Notes: a model not told the origin generated them from the letters alone. Positions 9,116-18,054 are shown, counted from the stretch's first letter. The stretch: DNA of 64,000 nucleotides from Rhizobium sp. BK313 (GCF_014193655.1 NZ_JACHZQ010000001.1:1984001-2048000); one strand, 5' to 3'. Made by a program: numbers and translations.

Positions 9116-10678
9116 ATGAACCATATCGAAAAGTCCGAGCAATTTAACTTGGACAATATTCGCAAGCAGGTTTCGGAAATCCGCACTCGCAGTGCTGAGG
9201 AACAAGGCGCCGATTATCAGGCCGGCGACATAAACGCTTATGCCCGTCAAATCGCCGAGCAATTTCGCGAAGACAATCAGACGCCGGCGATCATCATCGG
9301 ACAATACCGGCTTTTCGAATTCCTGTCGTTGCTTGCCGTCGGGCTTGCAGTTATCTTCTTCCAGACCACGCCCGGGACTTATCCCTTCCTGTCGCAGGCA
9401 GTGGTAACGATCGCGCTCTGCGGTCTCGCCATCGTCTTCCTGCAAGTGGCGGACGCCTATCAGATCCCGATATTGCGTGCGCCACACCGTTTCCCGCACC
9501 GCATCCTGGTGTCATGGGTGGCCGCGTTTGCGGTGATGGCCCTTGCACTGCTGCCCTTCGATCTGCGCCATATCTATTCGATCCGTATGCTCGCGATCTG
9601 GCTCGCTGCCGGCACAGCCTTCCTCGTGGTCGCGCGAGCGGTGTTTGCCTATGGCATCCGCCACTGGGCGCGCAACGGCATCATGGAAAGACGCGCCGTC
9701 ATCGTCGGCGGCGGTGAGCCTGCCAAGGAACTGATCCGCGCGCTGGAGCACCAGCCCGACAACGATATCCGCATCTGCGGCATCTTCGACGATCGCGGCG
9801 AGAAACGCTCGCCGGTGATGGTCGCCGGATACCCGAAACTCGGTACTGTCGCCGAGCTGGTCGAATTTGCCCGGCTGACACGCGTCGATATGCTGATCAT
9901 CGCGCTGCCGATCAGCGCCGAGGACCGTATTCTACAGCTCCTCAGGAAGCTTTGGGTGCTGCCTGTCGATATCCGCCTGGCAGCGCATGCCAACAAGTTG
10001 CGCTTCCGTCCGCGCGCTTATTCGCATGTCGGCGCAGTGCCGATGCTCGACATCTTCAACAAGCCGATCCGTGATTGGGACGGCGTCGCCAAGCGCATCT
10101 TCGATGTCTTCTTCAGCCTGCTGGCGCTCTGCCTGCTCTGGCCGATCATGCTTGGTGCCGCAATCGCCGTGAAGACGACGTCGAAGGGGCCGGTCTTCTT
10201 CATGCAGAAGCGCCATGGCTTCAACAACGAGATCATCAACGTCTTCAAATTCCGCTCGATGTACACCAATTTGAGCGACCCGACGGCCCGCAATGCCGTA
10301 ACCAAGAACGATCCGCGCGTTACACCGGTCGGACGTTTCATCCGCAAGACTTCGATCGACGAATTGCCGCAGCTCTTCAACGTGCTGCTCGGCAGCCTGT
10401 CGCTCGTCGGCCCGCGCCCGCATGCGGTGTTGGCGGCAAGCCACAACCGCATTTATGCCGATGTGGTCGAAGGCTATTTCGCCCGCCATCGCGTCAAGCC
10501 CGGCGTCACCGGCTGGGCGCAGATCAACGGCTGGCGGGGCGAGATCGACAGCGACGACAAGATCAAGTTCCGCACGGCTTACGATCTCTACTACATCGAG
10601 AACTGGTCGCTGTACTTCGATCTGAAGATCTTGTTTCTGACGCCCTTCCGTCTTCTCAACACGGAAAACGCCTATTGA
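9116..10678 (+). CDS. undecaprenyl-phosphate hexose-1-phosphate transferase (WcaJ type)
   Basis: 520 residues of the polyisoprenyl-phosphate hexose-1-phosphate transferase family, which starts repeat-unit synthesis by putting sugar-1-phosphate on undecaprenyl phosphate. After a polar ~60-residue N-terminal extension come four hydrophobic segments (about 66-82, 93-111, 129-147, 156-177), a Rossmann-like CoA_binding_3 region ([15 protein letters not shown], about 193-207), a further hydrophobic segment (331-352) and the catalytic domain. Diagnostic motifs are KFRSM (378-382), DELPQ (415-419) and GPRPHA (432-437). Homologous enzymes (uppE, wcaJ, pssY types) are essential for adhesin or capsule synthesis. 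The stop overlaps the TTG start of the polymerase gene. Confidence 0.93.
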   Translation: MNHIEKSEQFNLDNIRKQVSEIRTRSAEEQGADYQAGDINAYARQIAEQFREDNQTPAIIIGQYRLFEFLSLLAVGLAVIFFQTTPGTYPFLSQAVVTIALCGLAIVFLQVADAYQIPILRAPHRFPHRILVSWVAAFAVMALALLPFDLRHIYSIRMLAIWLAAGTAFLVVARAVFAYGIRHWARNGIMERRAVIVGGGEPAKELIRALEHQPDNDIRICGIFDDRGEKRSPVMVAGYPKLGTVAELVEFARLTRVDMLIIALPISAEDRILQLLRKLWVLPVDIRLAAHANKLRFRPRAYSHVGAVPMLDIFNKPIRDWDGVAKRIFDVFFSLLALCLLWPIMLGAAIAVKTTSKGPVFFMQKRHGFNNEIINVFKFRSMYTNLSDPTARNAVTKNDPRVTPVGRFIRKTSIDELPQLFNVLLGSLSLVGPRPHAVLAASHNRIYADVVEGYFARHRVKPGVTGWAQINGWRGEIDSDDKIKFRTAYDLYYIENWSLYFDLKILFLTPFRLLNTENAY

Positions 10679-11934
10679 CCGCGATCGATCTCCCCTATCA
10701 GCGCGTCGACCGGCCTCAGCTCGCAGCATTGCGGCTGATCGGCACGGCTTGCGTTGCCTTCGGGGTCTTTCTGTCAGGCTTCGTTATCGCCGAACCGGCG
10801 CCCTATGAGCTGTGGGTCGCCTTTCTCATCGGCGTCTGGTTCGTCCTCGGCCTGAAAATCTCGCGCAATGTTGCGCCGCTCCTGGCGCTGTTCCTGACCT
10901 TCAATGTCGGCGGCATGCTGTCGCTGACACAGATGCGCGACCTCGGCGGCGGTCATCTCGACGGACCGATCTATGTCGCCGTCTCTACCTTCCTGGCGCT
11001 GAGTTCCGTCTTCTATGCCGCAATCATCGAAGACAGCGAAAAGCGGTTGAAGCTGATCTTCAACACCTGGGTCGTTGCCGCGCTGATCACAGCGAGCCTC
11101 GGCATTCTCGGCTACTTCCACGCCTTTCCCGGCGCTGAAATCTTCACCCGCTACGATCGCGCCATGGGCGTGTTCCAAGACCCGAACGTCTTTGGTCCTT
11201 ACCTGGTGACACCGACCATCTATCTCATGCACGGCATCCTGATCGGCGACCTGAAGAAGGCGCCGATCAAGGGGATAGGTCTGTTCGTTCTGGCCTTCGG
11301 CATCTTCCTCTCCTTCTCGCGCGCCGCCTGGGGATTGTTCGCCTTCGCTTCGGTGGCGCTGATCTTCTGCATGCTGTTGAAACATCGCAGCAATGCCTTC
11401 CGGCTACGCATCCTGGTGATGTCGCTGACGGCGATCATTCTCATGGTCGTCCTCCTAGTCGTCGCGCTGCAGTTCCATCAGGTCAGCGACCTGTTCTCGA
11501 CGCGCACGCAACTCGTGCAGGACTACGACGGCGGCCATCTCGGCCGTTTCGAACGTCATCGCCTCGGTTTCATGTTGTCGATGGAAAGGCCGCTCGGCAT
11601 CGGCCCCCTGGTCTTTTCCACCCTCTTTCGGGAGGACGAGCACAATATCTGGCTGAAAACACTGACCACCTATGGCTGGCTTGGCTTTTTCTGCTGGGTC
11701 AGCATGATCTGCTGGACCGTCTATATCGGCTTCCGCAACCTTTTGAAGGAACGGCCCTGGCAGCCCTACGTGATGATCGCCTGGATCGTCATTCTCGGCC
11801 ATGTCGGCATCGGCAACGTCATCGACACCGACCATTGGCGCCATCTCTACATGCTTATCGGCATCGTCTGGGGCTGCGGGGCGCTCGAGCAACAGTATCA
11901 GCGTAGCTTGGCCCGAAGGGAAGCAGCACCGTGA
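10675..11934 (+). CDS. Wzy-like O-antigen/exopolysaccharide polymerase
   Basis: About 419 residues and strongly hydrophobic, with around ten membrane helices and a large loop around FHQVSDLFSTRTQLVQDYDG, as in the Wzy_C/O-antigen ligase family. YFHAFPGAEIFTRYDRAMG and FQDPNVFGPYLV are typical of rhizobial members. The frame is open far upstream through the preceding gene, but TTG 10675 is the sensible start: it overlaps the upstream stop by four bases and gives a normal-length N-terminus. Predicted to polymerise flipped repeat units at the periplasmic face. No Wzx flippase is seen in the window. Confidence 0.82.
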   Translation: MTAIDLPYQRVDRPQLAALRLIGTACVAFGVFLSGFVIAEPAPYELWVAFLIGVWFVLGLKISRNVAPLLALFLTFNVGGMLSLTQMRDLGGGHLDGPIYVAVSTFLALSSVFYAAIIEDSEKRLKLIFNTWVVAALITASLGILGYFHAFPGAEIFTRYDRAMGVFQDPNVFGPYLVTPTIYLMHGILIGDLKKAPIKGIGLFVLAFGIFLSFSRAAWGLFAFASVALIFCMLLKHRSNAFRLRILVMSLTAIILMVVLLVVALQFHQVSDLFSTRTQLVQDYDGGHLGRFERHRLGFMLSMERPLGIGPLVFSTLFREDEHNIWLKTLTTYGWLGFFCWVSMICWTVYIGFRNLLKERPWQPYVMIAWIVILGHVGIGNVIDTDHWRHLYMLIGIVWGCGALEQQYQRSLARREAAP

Positions 11935-13136
11935 ACATCAACGTCGGCTTCAAACGCCTTTCGCTGCTGCAAGTTCTCGAACCAAGCGGCGGCGGCTCCG
12001 GGCGGCACTTCCTGGACCTCTGCCGCGCCATGCAGCGCCGCGGCCATTCGGTCACGGCGATCTATTCGCCTCTGCGCGCCGAAGCGGCTTTCGTCGCGGA
12101 GTTGGAAGGCATGGGCCTCGACAGCGTCATCTCTCTCGCCATGCGGCGTGCGCCGGGGCCATGGGATGTCACCGCCTGGTGGCAAATTCGCCGGATCATT
12201 GCTCAGCAGGGGCCGTTCCATCTGGTTCATGGCCACAGCTCCAAGGCGGGGGCGCTCACGCGACTGAGATTGCCGGGTCCGCATATCCCGGTGATTTATA
12301 CACCGCATGCCTTCCGCACCATGGACCCGACACTCGGATCAAGAGGCCGGATGATCTATGGCGGGATCGAAAGACTGCTCGGCACCTGGCTATCCGATCG
12401 CCTGATCTGCGTGTCCCGCGACGAATACAATCACGCGCTGTCGCTCGGCATTCCGGAGGATCGGCTGCGTATCGTCGTCAACGGCGTCAGCGCACCCCCA
12501 TCCGGTCAACGCGCCGCCATCCGTGCACGCTATGGGATACCGCAGGACGCTCTGCTCTTCGGTTTCGTCGGCAGGCTGACGCCACAGAAAGCGCCGGAGC
12601 GACTCGTCGAGGCCTTTGCCCGCATCGCGACGGACTTGCCGCAGGCGCACCTGCTTATGATCGGGATAGGCGAACTGGCCGACACCGTCAGCGGCATGAT
12701 CAAGGCCGCCGGCCTCGAAGATCGCGCCCACCTCGATGGCGCCATTCCCGGCGCCACCGCGGTCGACGCCTTCGACGTCGTCGTCATGCCGAGCCGCTAC
12801 GAGGCAATGTCCTATGTCATGCTGGAAGCTGCGGCGGGCGGCAAGCCACTTCTGCTGACCGATGTCGGCGGCGCGCGCACGGTGATCGAGCCCGGTAAGA
12901 ACGGCTATATCGTCGCCAACAGCGACGATCCGTCGGAGCTGGCGGCGGCGATGACGCGTTTTGCCGACTCCAAATTACTGCGAAGCTTCACCGCCGAAGC
13001 ACGGCGGCGCAAGGACGGCTATACGCTCGCCGGCATGGCCGATGCGACCGAGGAAATCTACTTCGAATTACTTGGCTATCGCGTTCCTAACCTCCTAAGA
13101 ACGCCGGAGAAAGTGGTGCTGCGCAGCGCTTCCTGA
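11931..13136 (+). CDS. GT4-family glycosyltransferase
   Basis: 401 residues, a second GT-B glycosyltransferase. The N-terminal part has LQVLEPSGGGSGRHFLDLCRAM and HGHSSKAGALTRLR. The C-terminal part has GFVGRLTPQKAPERLVEAFARI and the donor-binding segment VMPSRYEAMSYVMLEAAAGGKPLLLTDVGGARTVIEPGKNGYIV. GTG 11931 overlaps the polymerase stop by four bases, indicating translational coupling. Last gene of the polysaccharide operon. Only two glycosyltransferases are present, so the repeat unit may be short, or other transferases are encoded elsewhere. Confidence 0.88.
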   Translation: MNINVGFKRLSLLQVLEPSGGGSGRHFLDLCRAMQRRGHSVTAIYSPLRAEAAFVAELEGMGLDSVISLAMRRAPGPWDVTAWWQIRRIIAQQGPFHLVHGHSSKAGALTRLRLPGPHIPVIYTPHAFRTMDPTLGSRGRMIYGGIERLLGTWLSDRLICVSRDEYNHALSLGIPEDRLRIVVNGVSAPPSGQRAAIRARYGIPQDALLFGFVGRLTPQKAPERLVEAFARIATDLPQAHLLMIGIGELADTVSGMIKAAGLEDRAHLDGAIPGATAVDAFDVVVMPSRYEAMSYVMLEAAAGGKPLLLTDVGGARTVIEPGKNGYIVANSDDPSELAAAMTRFADSKLLRSFTAEARRRKDGYTLAGMADATEEIYFELLGYRVPNLLRTPEKVVLRSAS

Positions 13137-13169
13137 AGGATGTCCAAGGCGCGGCAGGATCTGATGTCT

Positions 13170-13218
13170 GCGCACAATTCGTTTCCGAAAATCAGTTCCG
13201 ATTTTCGGGGTTATGCGC
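13170..13218. repeat. rhizobial-type intergenic palindrome
   Basis: Nested symmetry: outer arms GCGCA/TGCGC and inner 9-base arms CCGAAAATC (13185-13193) and GATTTTCGG (13200-13208). The pattern resembles a dispersed palindrome seen in many rhizobial genomes; that is recalled, not searched. It follows the polysaccharide operon and ends 12 nt before the next gene. It lacks a following T-run, so it is not called a terminator. Confidence 0.5.
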
Positions 13219-13230
13219 TAGATTTCAACC

Positions 13231-13521
13231 ATGATAACTTCAGCGCAAATACGTGGCGCGCGCGCCATGCTGGGACTTACGACAGAAATACTCGCTACCG
13301 ACAGCAAGCAATCCATCGCGTCAATAGAAGCGCTGGAAACGGATGTCAGTTCGGTGGATGCCAAGGTGGTGGTCGCGGTGCGTGCCGCACTCGAAGCCCG
13401 GGGTATATCGTTCATTGCAAGTGGCAGTGACGAAGCCGGCGGCGCCGGCATTCGTTTCAAGCACTGGGATCAAGATGGTGGCATCCGGCCGGAAAATCTG
13501 AACGCCACCAACGACGACTAG
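13231..13521 (+). CDS. small XRE/HTH-like protein
   Basis: 96 residues. The N-terminus (MITSAQIRGARAMLGL, then SKQSIASIEALE) has the layout of the XRE-type helix-turn-helix found in short rhizobial regulators that begin with ITxAQxRAARxLLG. The recognition-helix region is degenerate compared with typical members. The C-terminal part (ARGISFIASGSDEAGGAGIRFK) is also typical of these small proteins. DNA binding is inferred from family resemblance only. Confidence 0.6.
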   Translation: MITSAQIRGARAMLGLTTEILATDSKQSIASIEALETDVSSVDAKVVVAVRAALEARGISFIASGSDEAGGAGIRFKHWDQDGGIRPENLNATNDD

Positions 13522-13524
13522 CGC

Positions 13525-14544
13525 TTAAGCCAGCCCCCAACTCCGAACCAGTTGCTCCGGCGCAGAAACGGCGGCCGGCAAAATGAAGCGCTCGGTATCG
13601 TTGGCCGGCTCCCTGCCCTCGATGACGGGACCGATCGGTAAGCCGTGACCGAAGTCGTTCAGGGTCACCAGTTCCAGCACCATGTCGCCGTAGTCGTTAC
13701 GCCATTCGCGCCGCTCGCCGCCTTCGAACAGCCGCAACCGGCCCTTGGTCTGCGGACGTCCATGCACGGCCAGCCACTGCGCGACCGACGCTTCGGCATT
13801 GCGGAACGATACGACGTTGTCATCAGTTCCGTGCCAGATGGATATTGCCGGAAAACGGGCGGCATCCGGCGAGACTTCGCGGACGAGTTCCGCCCATTTT
13901 TCGGCAGGGCGGACAGCGGCTCTATTCATCACATCCAGTGCGGACATGGCATCGCGGGCAGCGCCAAAAGGCAGGCCACCGATGATGGCACCGGCTGCAA
14001 ACAGATCCGGATAGGTAGCAAGCAGCGCCGAAGCCATGGCACCGCCGGCCGACAGGCCCATGACGAAGATCTTGCTGTCGTCGATTTTGTGAAGCTGGCG
14101 ACTGAAATCGATCATCTCGCGAATCGAACCCAGTTCGCCGCGATCACGGGTCACCAGGCTCGGGCGGAACCAATTGAAACAGAGATTGGCGTTGTTGGCG
14201 AGCTTCTGCTCGGCATAAAGCACAGCGAAACCATGCTGACGCGCCAAGGCCGTCCAGCCGCTAGCGCGATCGAAATCCTCGGCATTCTGGTGACAACCAT
14301 GCAAAACGACCACCAGCGGCATCGGACCTTCGACGCCCGGCGGCACATATTCCAGCATGCGCAGGTCGCCAGGATTACGCCCGAACCACAGGACCTCCGT
14401 CAGACGCTGCGGCACCAGTCGCGTGGATACGCGCCGGCGTGCCGGTTGCGATTGCGGCCGCGTCACGGGAAATTTGAGCTGTGGCAACTCAACGGAATCA
14501 ACGAGCATACGGCGAAGCCGGCTCGGAACTTTGAAATTCATCAT
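13525..14544 (-). CDS. PHB-depolymerase-type esterase (LpqC family)
   Basis: 339 residues with an alpha/beta-hydrolase fold. Visible are the oxyanion segment VVVLHGCHQNAEDFDRASGW, the nucleophile elbow GLSAGGAMASALL, the acid segment SIWHGTDDNVV and a likely catalytic His in NDFGHGLPIG. This matches the PHB depolymerase/feruloyl-esterase-like LpqC group. There is no clear signal peptide, although the first ~40 residues are basic and proline-rich. Substrate unknown. Convergent with the small HTH-like gene, only 3 nt apart. Confidence 0.82.
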   Translation of the reverse strand: MMNFKVPSRLRRMLVDSVELPQLKFPVTRPQSQPARRRVSTRLVPQRLTEVLWFGRNPGDLRMLEYVPPGVEGPMPLVVVLHGCHQNAEDFDRASGWTALARQHGFAVLYAEQKLANNANLCFNWFRPSLVTRDRGELGSIREMIDFSRQLHKIDDSKIFVMGLSAGGAMASALLATYPDLFAAGAIIGGLPFGAARDAMSALDVMNRAAVRPAEKWAELVREVSPDAARFPAISIWHGTDDNVVSFRNAEASVAQWLAVHGRPQTKGRLRLFEGGERREWRNDYGDMVLELVTLNDFGHGLPIGPVIEGREPANDTERFILPAAVSAPEQLVRSWGLA

Positions 14545-14756
14545 GGACCTTTCAAATTATCCGCGCCCACCGTTGTTGATTTTGTTTGGCGGGCGGCCGC
14601 ACATTGACCCCGCAGGGGCCGACGACATCGAGCAATCGACTCTGTTTGTGCGATGCAGCAAATATAAGGCGGCAAAGCGGATTCGAACAGGCACAAAGCA
14701 TCATTGCTGCTATGTGAAATTGGCTTAAATCGATTAGATGGCCGACAACGAAAGTG

Positions 14757-14969
14757 TCAGAGATAGGCTCTTGCAAGCGCGACAAGCTTCGCATCTTCCT
14801 TCACGCCCTGGCGATAGAGCTGGATGATCAGTGCGCCAAGGCGCTCGGCTTCAGGGCTGCGGGAACTGATCCCGCGATCTTCGCAGACGGCATCCAAGAC
14901 CTTTTCCAAACGATCCAAATCGTCTGAAAACAGGGGTAAATCCTGAGGGTGGATGGAGGTTTCCAACAT
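14757..14969 (-). CDS. small conserved-looking hypothetical protein
   Basis: 70 residues, acidic then helical (DDLDRLEKVLDAVCEDRGI, ending in ALIIQLYRQGVKEDAKLVALARAYL). A longer open frame extends upstream to 15134, but that part is compositionally unlike protein. ATG 14969 gives a compact, plausible product, with only a weak AAGG upstream. No function can be assigned. Confidence 0.55.
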   Translation of the reverse strand: MLETSIHPQDLPLFSDDLDRLEKVLDAVCEDRGISSRSPEAERLGALIIQLYRQGVKEDAKLVALARAYL

Positions 14970-15228
14970 AGGCGCCGCCTTGTCCATCGGGCAGCACGCA
15001 AATACGGTCGCCGGTGCCCGCTTTATAACCGGCGATAACAGAAAGTGACTATGCGCTTTGCTCGGGGGCTTGGCAAGGAAGGTTTTGTGGGCGCGGCCTT
15101 TATGTTGAAGCATTCCTGACTCGCAAGAATACACGCCACAACCCTCACTGTATTACAATTTTAAGTTACACAATCACGAAGCCTTCATCGAAGCCTGAGA
15201 TAAGAAGCCGAAGAAACGGAGGCTTCCT

Positions 15229-15611
15229 ATGAAAAAGCGCATGATCCCGGCAGCATTGCTCCTCCTCAGCGCGGCGGCGCCCGCCTTTTCACAGTCCCTT
15301 TCAGCGTTGCCGTTGCGCAATCCGCACCAAATTCCCGACGGCTATATTTCCGTGCAATCCGGGATATCGCTTTCCATCCCGATCACGGACGGCAACGATG
15401 AAAAGCAGCAGCAGGACGCAATCAAATCCTTCGTATTGCCGCCAGCAACTGCACCGTGCTGCTCGACACGATCGCGGATGATTGCCAGATCAACGGCCTT
15501 TCCAGCAATACCGATGTCACCAACATCGACGGCCGCGGGCTGAAGCTAATGGTGCGCGGCCAAGTCACTATGGCGGTAAAGCTGAAGCCAGCCGCCAACG
15601 CCTCGAAGTGA
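15229..15611 (+). pseudogene. exported hypothetical protein interrupted by a frameshift
   Basis: ATG 15229 has a good GGAGG Shine-Dalgarno and encodes a clear signal peptide ending near AAPAFSQ. The first frame reads sensibly to about 15430 (DEKQQQDAIKSF) and then becomes Cys/Ser/Arg-rich noise. From 15432 another frame continues with protein-like sequence (RIAASNCTVLLDTIADDCQI, then GLSSNTDVTNIDGRGLKLMV) to TGA at 15609-15611. A single missing base near 15430 would join the two into one secreted protein of about 127 residues. It could be a genuine pseudogene or an assembly error. Confidence 0.65.
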
Positions 15612-15702
15612 AGAAGGGTCCGGCGCAGCGCCGACAATTGAAAAGCCAACGGATCGGTAAGAAATCTTGGCGATAATTCCCCGGTAATCGAGGAATGAAG
15701 CC

Positions 15703-16377
15703 ATGGCAAAAGCGAAACGGCGCACGCGGCGCAAGCCACAGTCCAAAACGGGCAATTCGATGTGGCTATGGGGCATAGTCGGTCTGGGGGCCGTGGCGGG
15801 TATTTTCGCCTATGAGCATCGCAGGGATATGCCGTCATTGCAGGCCTATGCCGGCACCATCGGCGTTCGGCATGTGCCGCAGGATACGCCGTTGCCGACC
15901 GCCAAGCCCAAAATAAGAACGGCTGTCGTCGTTCCCGAACACCCGGCTTCGACCTTGCCAGTCCCACCCAATGTCATTCCCGTTGCAGTGCCGGCGGACC
16001 GGACACTGGTCGCCGCCCCGCCTGAAACCACCGGGCGATTCGGCCTATGCGGCGGCGAGGCCGGTATAAACTGTGTCGTCGACGGTAACACTTTCTGGCA
16101 GAACGGAATCAAAATCCGCCTGGCGGACATCGATGTACCTGATATCGAGCCGTCCCATTGCGCCGGCGAGCGGCAAAAAGCCACCGCCGCGAAACTACGG
16201 TTGCAAGCCCTTCTCAACGGCGACACCTTTGTGCTCTCCGCCAGTGGGCGCGGCGACGACCAACACGGCGGCAAATACCGCATCGCCATGCGCGCCGGCC
16301 GGTCCATTGGCGATCAGCTGGTTGCTGAGGGGCTGGCCCGCCGCTGGACAGGGCAGACGGCGTCGTGGTGCAGCTAA
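15703..16377 (+). CDS. SNase-like (thermonuclease-fold) protein with N-terminal membrane anchor
   Basis: 224 residues. A basic N-terminus (AKAKRRTRRKPQSK) is followed by a hydrophobic segment at about 20-36, then a proline-rich linker to about residue 105. The C-terminal ~110 residues resemble the staphylococcal-nuclease fold of rhizobial thermonuclease-family proteins (VVDGNTFWQNGIKIRLADIDVPDI, then GERQKATAAKLRLQALLNGD and GRSIGDQLVAEGLARRW). The Asp and Arg positions of the active site are partly recognisable, but activity is uncertain. ATG 15703 has GAGGAA upstream. Confidence 0.75.
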   Translation: MAKAKRRTRRKPQSKTGNSMWLWGIVGLGAVAGIFAYEHRRDMPSLQAYAGTIGVRHVPQDTPLPTAKPKIRTAVVVPEHPASTLPVPPNVIPVAVPADRTLVAAPPETTGRFGLCGGEAGINCVVDGNTFWQNGIKIRLADIDVPDIEPSHCAGERQKATAAKLRLQALLNGDTFVLSASGRGDDQHGGKYRIAMRAGRSIGDQLVAEGLARRWTGQTASWCS

Positions 16378-16555
16378 GTCGGTGATTGGAGGGCAAACAA
16401 AAATTCGGCCTATGATCGTCGCGCGAAACTTTCGCAGGATGGCACGCAGCAACTATCCTGCCGCACTGCTTGTTCCATTTTTATTCCGGCGACTGCATTT
16501 TCCACTTGCATCCTGAAAGCCGAAACCATAAACGAAACAGGCCTTTTCGGCAGGT

Positions 16556-16627
<72 letters not shown>

Positions 16628-16632
<5 letters not shown>

Positions 16633-16656
16633 TTTATCTCCTTGATATCCCTGGTT
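16628..16656 (+). repeat. att-like direct repeat at the tRNA 3' end (left copy)
   Basis: 29 bases beginning in the last five bases of tRNA-Pro. They match 17954-17982 at 25 of 29 positions, including an uninterrupted 14-base run ATCTCCTTGATATC. The placement at a tRNA 3' end is typical of integration sites, but no integrase gene lies between the copies. Confidence 0.45.
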
Positions 16657-16961
16657 AATTTGGTTTTCACCGAGCGGTGGGCCGGAAAAGACGAAACCAA
16701 AAGCACACAAAGTGCGCGTTTTAGAAAACGCAAAGTCCCGAAAATATCTCGAACAAGATGCTCACAGTTCCGCGTTCGTTTCAGTCGATGGTTTCCCAAT
16801 TTCGTAGGGGAGAAATCGTATCGCTGAGATCGTTTGGCTTTTCGACAGTAGTGTCACACGAGATTGGACGAGGTTAGACGGACACTCCCCGTACCGCACC
16901 ATTTTTTCATCGTCGGAACCTTTGTTGCAGCCAAAGGTTTATGGTGTGGAGGAGTATAACC
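16657..16961. other. intergenic stretch inside the att-like interval
   Basis: No gene is seen. It contains a small perfect hairpin (GCGTTTT 16716-16722 with AAAACGC 16725-16731) without a clear role, and ends with the GGAGGAG Shine-Dalgarno of the next gene. GC content looks lower than that of the core genes around it. Confidence 0.4.
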
Positions 16962-17195
16962 ATGAGCAATGATCTCAATCGACCAAGCCCAGACCTGAGA
17001 ACTACGCCGCTTTCACGCCGCCCTCCTTGGGCGCAGTGGGTGGTTATCTTGGGGGCTATTATCCTAGCCGCATTGGCGTGGAGCTTCTGGCCTCGTACCA
17101 GCCCGACGGATGCAACGCCTCCGCCGGCCCAGACCACCACGACGCAGCCACCGGCAACAGCGACGCCGCCTGCGACGGCCCCTGCTCAGCAATGA
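16962..17195 (+). CDS. small single-pass membrane protein with Thr/Pro-rich tail
   Basis: 77 residues: a short polar N-terminus, one hydrophobic helix (WAQWVVILGAIILAALAWSF) and a low-complexity tail of Thr, Pro, Ala and Gln. ATG 16962 has a strong GGAGGAG site 7 nt upstream, which decides it over an earlier in-frame ATG at 16941. A compact terminator follows directly. Function unknown. Confidence 0.65.
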   Translation: MSNDLNRPSPDLRTTPLSRRPPWAQWVVILGAIILAALAWSFWPRTSPTDATPPPAQTTTTQPPATATPPATAPAQQ

Positions 17196-17202
17196 GAGAA
17201 AG

Positions 17203-17224
17203 CCCGCCAGCAATGGCGGGTTTT
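17203..17224 (+). terminator. Rho-independent terminator
   Basis: Stem CCCGCCA/TGGCGGG with a GCAA tetraloop followed by TTTT, seven bases after the stop of the small membrane protein. Its position argues against a start for the next frame at 17192 or 17213. Confidence 0.75.
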
Positions 17225-17281
17225 ACGCTAAGGTTCACGGGGTCCCTTGATGTTTCTGAACGTCATCACGATATTTTAGAG

Positions 17282-17515
17282 ATGATTGACATTCAGCCGC
17301 CGCCCGTCGGGCAAACGGACCCTGATCGCTATTCTTGGTGCCAATTCGCACTCCATTCCGCCTTTGCGGAAGTGGCGAAGCGCGCCGTCGCGGCCGGATG
17401 GAACGAGCGGGAAGTTGCCGCAGCTCTCGTTGATTTGGCCGATCAACACATGCTGGGCCTGGTCACGATGGGTGAACTTGAGGCGATTATCGAAGCGATC
17501 AAAAAACAGTCCTGA
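17282..17515 (+). CDS. small hypothetical protein
   Basis: 77 residues starting MIDIQPPPVGQTDPDRYSWC, then a helical region (FALHSAFAEVAKRAVAAGWN) and an acidic helix to the end (LADQHMLGLVTMGELEAIIE). The frame is open further upstream, with ATGs at 17192 and 17213, but a terminator hairpin at 17203-17224 makes ATG 17282 the more likely start, although its Shine-Dalgarno is weak. No family with a known function is recognised. Confidence 0.5.
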   Translation: MIDIQPPPVGQTDPDRYSWCQFALHSAFAEVAKRAVAAGWNEREVAAALVDLADQHMLGLVTMGELEAIIEAIKKQS

Positions 17516-17567
17516 TAATCCAAGGGCGGAGAAGGCCTGCGGTATCGTTCTCCAGGGAGATGAAATT

Positions 17568-17792
17568 ATGGCAAAGCATGAGGACCAACCTCTCATAGCC
17601 GAAGCTCCCCACGATGAAGAGGCTGCCGCGTACGCGTGTGGAATAGAAGCTGGAAAAAAACAGAGCGAACCCGAAGAGAATCCGTATCCGGAAGGCAGCC
17701 CACAGGCGAAGGCATTCGAGCACGGATATCTGGATGGACAAAAGATCAGAAGCGACGACAAGCCGCCCGGCAACATAAACGTTCGACCCTAG
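17568..17792 (+). CDS. small acidic hypothetical protein
   Basis: 74 residues, highly charged, with two short Gly-centred motifs that look like a repeat (ACGIEAGKKQSEPEENPYPEG and HGYLDGQKIRSDD). The ATG has an AGGGAGA site 7 nt upstream. It has no signal peptide or membrane segment and no recognised function. It lies in the tRNA-Pro att-like interval. Confidence 0.6.
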   Translation: MAKHEDQPLIAEAPHDEEAAAYACGIEAGKKQSEPEENPYPEGSPQAKAFEHGYLDGQKIRSDDKPPGNINVRP

Positions 17793-17953
17793 TTTTTATG
17801 TTTGCCCCTGCAGCTCAGGATATATGCGTTGGCAACTGGGGCGTGAGCCCGTCGCAACTACCGACCGCCGGTCTGCGGCAGCTTTTTATTGCCCTCAGGC
17901 AAGCATCAAGGCGGCCGAGCGAGAATAGTTTGTCTATATCTTCTCGTTTGCCT

Positions 17954-17982
17954 GACCATCCATCTCCTTGATATCGCCGGTT
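17954..17982 (+). repeat. att-like direct repeat (right copy)
   Basis: Second copy of the sequence at the tRNA-Pro 3' end, 25 of 29 bases identical. The two copies bound about 1.3 kb containing three small genes. It may mark the far end of a small integrated element or of a duplication of the tRNA flank. Confidence 0.42.
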
Positions 17983-18054
17983 GGCTCCATAGGAATATCC
18001 TTTTGGGGCACCGCTAACGATACGAGCGATGCTTTTCGTTGACCACCAGTCGGC

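Noticed and set aside
10075..10674. Upstream extension of the Wzy-like gene through the preceding gene
   Set aside because: The in-frame part overlaps the WcaJ-type gene in another frame and has non-protein-like composition; the real start is the overlapping TTG 10675.
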